A stretch of DNA of 19,227 bases from Ktedonobacterales bacterium (lineage in GTDB: Bacteria > Chloroflexota > Ktedonobacteria > Ktedonobacterales > JADMIN01), in NCBI GenBank assembly GCA_025935235.1, contig JAICVT010000040.1, positions 1 to 19,227 on the forward strand, read 5' to 3'. Position numbers and translations under genes: made by a program. The notes under the pieces are model-generated. The model searched no databases. It saw only the letters and a list, made by a program, of their open reading frames with translations, and was not told the origin of the DNA. Shown in pieces: positions 14,220-19,227 of this stretch (position 1 is the first letter of the stretch; every line of letters starts with the position of its first letter).

Positions 14220-15224
14220 ATGCTAGCGCCCGTCGATGACGCGGCCTGCTCTCCGGCGATGGCGTCTCCGCACCCAACGCGCCCAGCGCATGCGCGCCAC
14301 GCCGTGACTGCTGGCGCGCTGGATGACGGCTCGCTGGCCGCCGACGCGCCACTCAGCGCCGCCTATGCCTATTGCCAGCGCATCACGCGCGAGATCGCGC
14401 GCACGTTCTATTACGGCTCGCTCTTTTTGCCCGCCGAGAAGCGCCGCGCCGCCTGGGCGCTCTATGCCTTTTGCCGCATCGCCGACGACATTGCCGACGA
14501 GTGTGATCTCTATCCCGACCCGCTCGCCAATCTGCGCCACTGGCGCCACGCGCTGCTCGATGCCTACGCCGGGCGCCCACGCGGGCCAGTGATGCGCGCC
14601 TGGGCCGATACCCTCACCCGCTACCCGATCCCGCCGCAACCCGCACTGGAGTTGCTGCGCGGGGTCGAGATGGACATCGCGGGAGCCAGCTTCGCCACGT
14701 TCGACGATCTGCGGCTCTATTGCTACCGCGTGGCGGGGACGGTGGGGCTGCTGATGGCGCCCGTTCTCGGCTACCGCGACGAGAGCGCCGAGACGACCCA
14801 GGCGGCGCTGGCGGCGGCGGTTGATCTGGGCATCGCGATGCAACTTACCAACATCCTGCGCGACTTGGCCGAAGACGCCGCGCGCGGGCGCGTCTATCTG
14901 CCCACCGATGAGCTGTCAGCATTCGGCTATGCTCGCGCCGACCTGGAGCGCGGCGCCATCACCCCCGCCTTCTTCCAGCTGATGCGCTACCAGATCGCGC
15001 GGGCGGAGCAGTATTACGCGCGCGGGCTGCGCGGGGTGCGACTGCTCGATCCCGATGCGCGACTGGCCATCGCGCTAAGCGGCTCGCTCTATCGCGCCAT
15101 CCTGCGTGGCATCGCCCGGCGCCCACAGGATGTCTTCACGCGGCGCGTCCACCTCTCGGCGCCCGCCAAGCTGGCGCTACTCCCCGGCGCCTGGGCGCGC
15201 ACACGGCTGGGCGCGCTGGAGTAG
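14220..15224 (+). CDS. crtB: Phytoene/squalene synthase family protein, probable phytoene synthase
   Basis: 334 residues. Head-to-head prenyl synthase motifs are clear: SLFLPAEKRRAAWALYAFCRIADDIADE with the first Asp-rich motif DDIAD (89-93), GVEMDI (148-153), and the second Asp-rich motif NILRDLAED (211-219) followed by GRVYLP. The two Asp-rich motifs bind Mg-diphosphate of two geranylgeranyl-PP molecules, giving phytoene, the first step of carotenoid synthesis at the membrane face. Squalene or diapophytoene synthesis by a relative is possible; the GRVYLP motif and spacing favour CrtB. About 40 hydrophilic residues precede the domain. Start: ATG at 14220 behind AGGAGG with 8 nt spacing; the frame is open far upstream, but this is the only start with a good ribosome site. 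No other carotenoid gene is in the window. Confidence 0.88.
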   Translation: MLAPVDDAACSPAMASPHPTRPAHARHAVTAGALDDGSLAADAPLSAAYAYCQRITREIARTFYYGSLFLPAEKRRAAWALYAFCRIADDIADECDLYPDPLANLRHWRHALLDAYAGRPRGPVMRAWADTLTRYPIPPQPALELLRGVEMDIAGASFATFDDLRLYCYRVAGTVGLLMAPVLGYRDESAETTQAALAAAVDLGIAMQLTNILRDLAEDAARGRVYLPTDELSAFGYARADLERGAITPAFFQLMRYQIARAEQYYARGLRGVRLLDPDARLAIALSGSLYRAILRGIARRPQDVFTRRVHLSAPAKLALLPGAWARTRLGALE

Positions 15225-15280
15225 GCGGCGCACATTCAGCCCTGCCCATCTCTCCCACCGCCCGCTAGCCCAAACGGTCC

Positions 15281-15447
15281 TGTGCATATCCCTGTGGATA
15301 ACTTCGTGGATAACTCACCAGGATTCGTGGAAAGCAGTGGATAAGCCGTTTGCACAGGCGGATTCGGGGTTGAGGCATGCGGGCGAGGGCGAAAACAAGC
15401 CCCTCTGGCGCGGGCGGCGGGCAGCGTCTTCCACTAAGTTATCCACA
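15281..15447. other. DnaA-box cluster (candidate replication origin or DnaA-binding regulatory region)
   Basis: Within 167 bp there are two perfect boxes, TGTGGATAA (15293-15301) and the opposite TTATCCACA (15439-15447), and three one-mismatch boxes: TGTGCATAT (15281-15289), CGTGGATAA (15305-15313) and AGTGGATAA (15336-15344). The first four point the same way; the last points the other way. A weaker TGTGGACGG lies at 15459-15467. The spacing (12, 12 and 31 bp between the starts of the first four boxes) is close to helical-turn intervals. No strongly AT-rich unwinding element is obvious, and dnaA is not in the window. Confidence 0.7.
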
Positions 15448-15636
15448 TTTCCACCGGCTGTGGACGGCTGGTGGATGGAGCCGCGTTGCGAAAACTGGCT
15501 GGCTCAGGTACCCTCAAGCGTACCGCTTCGTCTGTTCTCTTCGCACGCCTCCGCATCCCTCGTCACCCGCCGAGCCGACTACCCGGTTCGCCACAGGATG
15601 CGCGACGCCGACGACGGGAAAACAGCGTCTGATACG

Positions 15637-15645
15637 TGCTATACT
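15637..15645 (+). promoter_or_regulatory. Extended -10 promoter candidate for dnaB
   Basis: TG at 15637-15638 followed by TATACT at 15640-15645 gives an extended -10 element (TGnTATACT), which can work without a -35 box; none is seen at the right distance. A second -10-like TAGAAT lies at 15648-15653. The leader to the dnaB ATG would be about 130 nt. Confidence 0.5.
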
Positions 15646-15665
15646 GCTAGAATAGACGTTCTAGC
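15646..15665. promoter_or_regulatory. Inverted repeat at the dnaB start site
   Basis: GCTAGAA (15646-15652) and TTCTAGC (15659-15665) are a perfect 7-bp dyad with a 6-bp centre, touching the -10 element and covering the predicted start. Its spacing resembles operators for dimeric regulators; the regulator is unknown. Confidence 0.5.
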
Positions 15666-15736
15666 GCGCACGTCCAGCGCCGACGACGCGGAGGCATCCC
15701 CCCCTCACGCGCACGGCCTCGCGCCCGCGCCGCCGG

Positions 15737-15780
15737 GGAGGAGTTCTGGAGGAGTCCTGGAGGAGTTCCGGAGGAGCGTG
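15737..15780 (+). repeat. Four tandem 11-bp Shine-Dalgarno-like repeats before dnaB
   Basis: Units at 15737-15747, 15748-15758, 15759-15769 and 15770-15780 each start with GGAGGAG; the first three continue TTCT, TCCT and TTCC. The last GGAGGAG is 7 nt from the ATG at 15784, an ideal ribosome site. The other three are spare SD sequences at 11-nt intervals. Confidence 0.85.
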
Positions 15781-15783
15781 GCG

Positions 15784-18700
15784 ATGGCGATGTCGGCGGA
15801 GAAGCTGCTGCCACAGAACGTGGAAGCGGAAGCCAGCGTGCTGGGCAGCCTGCTGATTGATCCAGACGCGATGGCGCAGATCGCGGACTTCCTTCACCCG
15901 GAGGATTTCTATCGCGAGGCGCACCGCGTCATCTATCAGGCCATCTCCGACCTCTACGAGATGGGCGCGCCCGCCGACCTCATCACCCTGACCGACGAAC
16001 TGCAGCGCAGCAACAAGTTGGAGGATGTCGGCGGCGCCAGCTATGTCAGCTCGCTGGCCAACCAGGTTCCGACCAGCGCCAACATCGAGAGCTACGCGCG
16101 CATCGTCGAGCGCACCGCCATCCTGCGGCGGCTGATCCACGCGGCGGGGCAGATCGCGGGTATCGCCTACAACGAGCCAGACGCCAACGTGGCGCTGGAT
16201 CAGGCCGAGAAGCTGATCTTCGAGGTCTCGCAGCGCATCTCGCACGAAGAGTTCCAGCACATCCGCGACACGCTGATGGCCTACCTCGACAAGCTCGGCC
16301 AGTTGCAATCGCGCAAGGGCGATATCGTCGGCGTGGCGACTGGCTTCTCCGACCTCGATAAGATGACTGGCGGCCTCCAGCGCTCCGATCTCGTCATTCT
16401 GGCTGCGCGGCCGGCAGTGGGGAAGTGTTTGACAGCCCACACGCTGATTGACGACCCAGCGACGGGCGCGCGCCTGACGATCGAGGAATGTGTGCGGCGC
16501 CGATTGCCCAGCGTCTTCGGCCTCTCAGAGGAAGGAGCCGTCCGCCGCGCCAATGTGACCGACTGGGTAGACAGTGGCATCCAGCCGTGCTACCGCGTTC
16601 GCACGCGCACGGGCCGCATGGTCGAAGTGACAGGACATCATCCCTTCCTGACAACCCGTGGCTGGATTCCATTGCATGATCTGGCTGTCGGCGCCGCCAT
16701 CGCTGTGCCATGCGCGGTTCCCGCCTTCGGCGCGGACGACTCCTGGGATTCGGCGCTCGTGCGGCTGCTGGCCTATTTCATCGCCGAGGGCGGCCTGACC
16801 GATTCGTCGCCGGAGTTCACCAACACCGACCCAGAGATCATCGCGGATTTTCAGCGCATCATCGCGGATTGCTTCCCCGAGGTCGCCATCCGCCAGGACA
16901 AGATCACCTACATCGCCGCGCGGCAGCGGCAGCCCGGCGTCGCCCAGCGCCCCAATCCAGTCACCACCTGGCTGCGCGAGTTGGGACTGTGGGGCAAGCT
17001 CGCCAGGGACAAGGCCTTCCCAGCGTGCGTCTGGACGTGGAGTCAGCCGCGTCTCGCCGAGTTCCTGCGCACGCTGATGAGTTGCGATGGCTCAATCTAT
17101 CCAGTGGCGGGTGATCCGCGCATCGAGTTTACGGTGGCGTCGCCACAGCTCGCGGCTGATGTCCACCATGCGTTTATCCGCTTCGGTCTGATCGCCAAGC
17201 GCTACCAGACGACGACGGGCGCCTGGCGAGTCGAGATAACGAGCCCGGAATCTATACAGCGCTATCAGGAGCAGATTGGCTGGTTTGGCGAGAAGACGAC
17301 GCGCTTCACACAGCTTCGCATGGGCAAGCATCTGCGCGCGCATCCCGGCAATGCGGGCCATGCGCCGCGCGAGATCTGGCCAGTCGTGCGCGCCGCCGCC
17401 GCGCGCCAGGGCCTCTCTATGGTCGAGCTGGCGCGTCGCGGTGGCGAGACGACACGGACGGGCAAGTACGCGGGCTACAATGCGCACACCAATCGCCGTC
17501 TTCCGCGCTACCGCCTGGCGCGCTATGGCGCGATTCTGGGCGATGCGCATCTGCGCCGCTGTGGCAGCCTAGAGGTCTACTGGGATGAGATCGTCGCCAT
17601 CGAGCCGATTGGCGAGCAGCAGGTTTATGACCTGACCGTCCCAGACGGCGCGAATTTCATCGCGCAGGACATCATCGTCCATAACACGGCGCTCGCGCTC
17701 TCGGTGGCGCACAACGCGGCGCTGCGCTTCAAGCATGGGGTGGCGATCTTCAGCCTGGAGATGAGCGCCGAGCAGTTGATCGCACGCTTCCTCTCGATGG
17801 ATGCGATGGTGGACCAGCAGAAACTGCGCACGGGCTTCATTGATGATGAGGAGTGGGAGCGCATTAGCCAGTCGGTTGTCAACCTCTCCGAGGCCAACAT
17901 CTACATTGACGATACCCCCGGCATCTCGCTGATGGAGATGCGCAGCAAGGCGCGCCGCCTGATGATGGAGCGCGGCTTCGATCTCATCATCGTGGACTAC
18001 CTCCAGCTGATGCAGGGAACAGTCAACAGCAGTGGGCGCGGCGGCGAGAATCGCGTGCAGGAGATCAGCGCCATCAGCCGCGGACTGAAGGAGCTGGCCC
18101 GCGAGCTGGAGGTGCCAGTGCTGGCGCTCTCGCAGCTCTCGCGCGCGGTGGAGAGCCGCACCGACAAGAAGCCGCAGCTCAGCGACCTGCGCGAGTCGGG
18201 CTGCGTCGTCGGCGACACGCCTGTCTATCTTCCCGACGAGGGGCGTTACGCGCCGATCAGGTCACTGGTGGGACGCACCGACGCCCGCGCGCTGGCGCTC
18301 AATCTGGCGACATGGAAGCTGGAGCCAGCCGCCATTACCAACGCCTTCGCGACCGGACATAAGCCCGTCTATCGGCTCACGACGCGCCTTGGTCGCAGCG
18401 TGCGCGCAACGGCCAACCATAAGTTCCTGACTATCGCGGGCTGGCGGCGTCTCGACGAGCTAACCGCTGGCGAGCGCATCGCCATCCCGCGCACATTACC
18501 CGGCCCGACTGAGGCGACGATGAGCGATGAGGAGTTGGCGCTGCTCGGCCACATGATCGGCGACGGCTGCGCGCTGCCACACCACGTCATCCAGTACACG
18601 ACCCGCGAGATTGATCTGGCGGAAACAGTACGCGATCTGGCCATCGCTGTCTTCGGCAAGGCGGTGTCGCCACGCATCTCGCAGGAGCGCGGCTGGTATC

Positions 18701-19227
18701 AAGTCTACCTGACGGCGAGCGAGCGCCTGACCCACAACAAGCGCAACCCCATCGCAGCCTGGCTGGATGACCTTGGCGTGTTCGGCCTGCGCTCCTATGA
18801 AAAGCGCGTGCCGGAGAAAGTCTTCGCGCAGCCTGCCGCTGGCATCGCGCGCTTCCTGCGCCATCTGTGGGCGACCGATGGGTGCATCCATCTGAGCCGA
18901 GCGACTGTTGATACCGTGAAGATCTACTATGCCTCCAGCAGCCCCGTTTTGGCGCGGCAGGTGCAATCACTCCTGCTCAGGCTGGGAATCAACGCGGTGA
19001 TCTTGCGCTACGCGCAGCCAGGCAAAGGGCGCGATCAGTATCACGTCAAGGTCAGCGGGAAGCCAGATGTCGAGCAATTCCTGGCACAGGTGGGCGCGCT
19101 AGGCGAATACAAAGTTACGCATGCTGCGGCGATTTCAGCCTACTATGCAGATCGTGTTGGTAAAACCAACCGCGACATGCTGCCGCGAGAAACGTGGGAT
19201 GCGGTGATTGCCCCTGAAATGGCCGCC
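15784..19227 (+). CDS. dnaB: Replicative DNA helicase DnaB interrupted by two inteins (3' end outside window)
   Basis: The frame stays open for 1148 codons to the window end. The N-terminal domain starts AEKLLPQNVEAEASVLGSLL, followed by the linker and GVATGFSDLDKMTGGLQRSDLVILAARPAVGK. The Walker A motif is then split by intein 1 (420 residues) and resumes TALALSVAHNAAL, then FSLEMSAEQL, Walker B LIIVDYLQLM and LALSQLSRAVESR. At LSDLRESG, where DnaB normally continues S-I-E-Q-D, intein 2 begins and runs off the window. After protein splicing the product would be the hexameric helicase that unwinds DNA at the fork and recruits primase. Start: ATG 15784 with GGAGGAG 7 nt upstream; the ATG two codons later or the GTG two codons earlier are possible. 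Without splicing the ATPase site is broken, so splicing is presumably obligatory. Confidence 0.95.
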   Translation, partial: MAMSAEKLLPQNVEAEASVLGSLLIDPDAMAQIADFLHPEDFYREAHRVIYQAISDLYEMGAPADLITLTDELQRSNKLEDVGGASYVSSLANQVPTSANIESYARIVERTAILRRLIHAAGQIAGIAYNEPDANVALDQAEKLIFEVSQRISHEEFQHIRDTLMAYLDKLGQLQSRKGDIVGVATGFSDLDKMTGGLQRSDLVILAARPAVGKCLTAHTLIDDPATGARLTIEECVRRRLPSVFGLSEEGAVRRANVTDWVDSGIQPCYRVRTRTGRMVEVTGHHPFLTTRGWIPLHDLAVGAAIAVPCAVPAFGADDSWDSALVRLLAYFIAEGGLTDSSPEFTNTDPEIIADFQRIIADCFPEVAIRQDKITYIAARQRQPGVAQRPNPVTTWLRELGLWGKLARDKAFPACVWTWSQPRLAEFLRTLMSCDGSIYPVAGDPRIEFTVASPQLAADVHHAFIRFGLIAKRYQTTTGAWRVEITSPESIQRYQEQIGWFGEKTTRFTQLRMGKHLRAHPGNAGHAPREIWPVVRAAAARQGLSMVELARRGGETTRTGKYAGYNAHTNRRLPRYRLARYGAILGDAHLRRCGSLEVYWDEIVAIEPIGEQQVYDLTVPDGANFIAQDIIVHNTALALSVAHNAALRFKHGVAIFSLEMSAEQLIARFLSMDAMVDQQKLRTGFIDDEEWERISQSVVNLSEANIYIDDTPGISLMEMRSKARRLMMERGFDLIIVDYLQLMQGTVNSSGRGGENRVQEISAISRGLKELARELEVPVLALSQLSRAVESRTDKKPQLSDLRESGCVVGDTPVYLPDEGRYAPIRSLVGRTDARALALNLATWKLEPAAITNAFATGHKPVYRLTTRLGRSVRATANHKFLTIAGWRRLDELTAGERIAIPRTLPGPTEATMSDEELALLGHMIGDGCALPHHVIQYTTREIDLAETVRDLAIAVFGKAVSPRISQERGWYQVYLTASERLTHNKRNPIAAWLDDLGVFGLRSYEKRVPEKVFAQPAAGIARFLRHLWATDGCIHLSRATVDTVKIYYASSSPVLARQVQSLLLRLGINAVILRYAQPGKGRDQYHVKVSGKPDVEQFLAQVGALGEYKVTHAAAISAYYADRVGKTNRDMLPRETWDAVIAPEMAA
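16426..17685 (+). mobile_element. Intein 1 in DnaB Walker A motif, with LAGLIDADG homing endonuclease
   Basis: 420 residues, from Cys1 (just after ...RPAVGK) to His419-Asn420, followed by Thr as the +1 nucleophile. Splicing blocks: A CLTAHTLIDD (1-10), B VEVTGHHPF with T69 and H72 (TxxH), and F VYDLTVPDGANF...IIVHN (400-420). The endonuclease insert has two LAGLIDADG-like helices, LLAYFIAEGG (acidic E121) and FLRTLMSCDGS (acidic D221), 100 residues apart. All splicing residues are present, so it looks active. It would excise itself from the precursor and rejoin GK-T; the endonuclease would cut intein-free dnaB alleles and spread the element. Confidence 0.93.
18202..19227 (+). mobile_element. 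Intein 2 in DnaB LRESG motif, partial, with LAGLIDADG endonuclease
   Basis: At least 342 residues, cut by the window end. It begins with Cys1 right after LSDLRESG. Block A is CVVGDTPVYLPDEG. Block B is SVRATANHKFLT with T70 and H73. The endonuclease helices are LLGHMIGDGC (D121) and FLRHLWATDGC (D226). The C-terminal splicing block and the HN-S/T junction lie beyond 19227. Insertion before the expected SIEQD is the same place as the well-known cyanobacterial DnaB intein. It shares little sequence with intein 1 beyond the motifs, so the two were probably acquired separately. Confidence 0.9.

Larger units (their letters stand above)
15225..15783. other. Gene-free region between crtB and dnaB
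   Basis: About 560 bp without a credible gene. The left half carries the DnaA-box cluster, the right half the dnaB promoter with an inverted repeat and the tandem ribosome-site repeats, all entered separately. A short frame at 15377-15655 is judged spurious: low-complexity composition and no ribosome site. Confidence 0.6.

Noticed and set aside
15737..15780. Tandem 11-mers as a CRISPR or iteron array
   Set aside because: Units abut without spacers, contain a ribosome site and end right at the dnaB start; not CRISPR, and too short and purine-biased for iterons.
15661..16440. Minus-strand open frame of 259 codons
   Set aside because: Antisense to the DnaB N-terminal domain and to the dnaB leader.

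Overview
High-GC bacterial chromosome fragment of about 19.2 kb. The organism is probably a Chloroflexota (Ktedonobacteria-like) bacterium or a related soil or thermophilic lineage. This rests on gene style only: an XRE-cyclase-STAND-TPR regulator, an ArsA-type ATPase with an HSP20-like tail, a Cys-rich secreted protein, a phytoene synthase and an intein-bearing dnaB. No rRNA or other phylogenetic marker is present, so the assignment is tentative.

Left end (1-2580). The tail of a VOC-fold protein is followed by a perfect GC hairpin with a TTCG loop. Next comes a broken C-terminal piece of an AlkA-type DNA glycosylase, then a compact lower-GC two-gene restriction-modification unit. The endonuclease resembles NotI (four-Cys metal site, D...ExQ active site). 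Its partner is a Dam-like D12-class adenine methyltransferase.

Minus-strand block (2627-6928). This is a vitamin B12 uptake operon, btuF-btuC-btuD. It is preceded by a sigma-70-type promoter and a cobalamin riboswitch. A downstream sequence can compete with a core helix of the aptamer, which suggests an expression platform. BtuD carries an extra C-terminal domain of about 180 residues.

Regulator and secreted protein (6925-12385). A 1028-residue minus-strand regulator (XRE DNA-binding domain, degenerate class III cyclase domain, STAND/NB-ARC ATPase, TPR-like tail) is divergent from a gene for a 556-residue, Cys-rich exported protein of unknown function. The roughly 0.7 kb between them holds two good divergent promoters, a nested dyad at the plus-strand start site and a leader of about 470 nt. 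A perfect 30-bp palindrome separates the secreted-protein gene from the convergent arsA-like gene.

Right end (12509-19227). The ArsA-family ATPase (minus) is divergent from crtB phytoene synthase (plus). After crtB comes a gene-free stretch of about 560 bp with a cluster of DnaA boxes, an extended -10 promoter with an inverted repeat, and four tandem Shine-Dalgarno-like 11-mers. It leads into dnaB. The replicative helicase is interrupted by two LAGLIDADG-type inteins: one complete, inside the Walker A motif, and one cut by the window end, in the conserved LRESG motif. No tRNA, rRNA, CRISPR array or IS element was seen.
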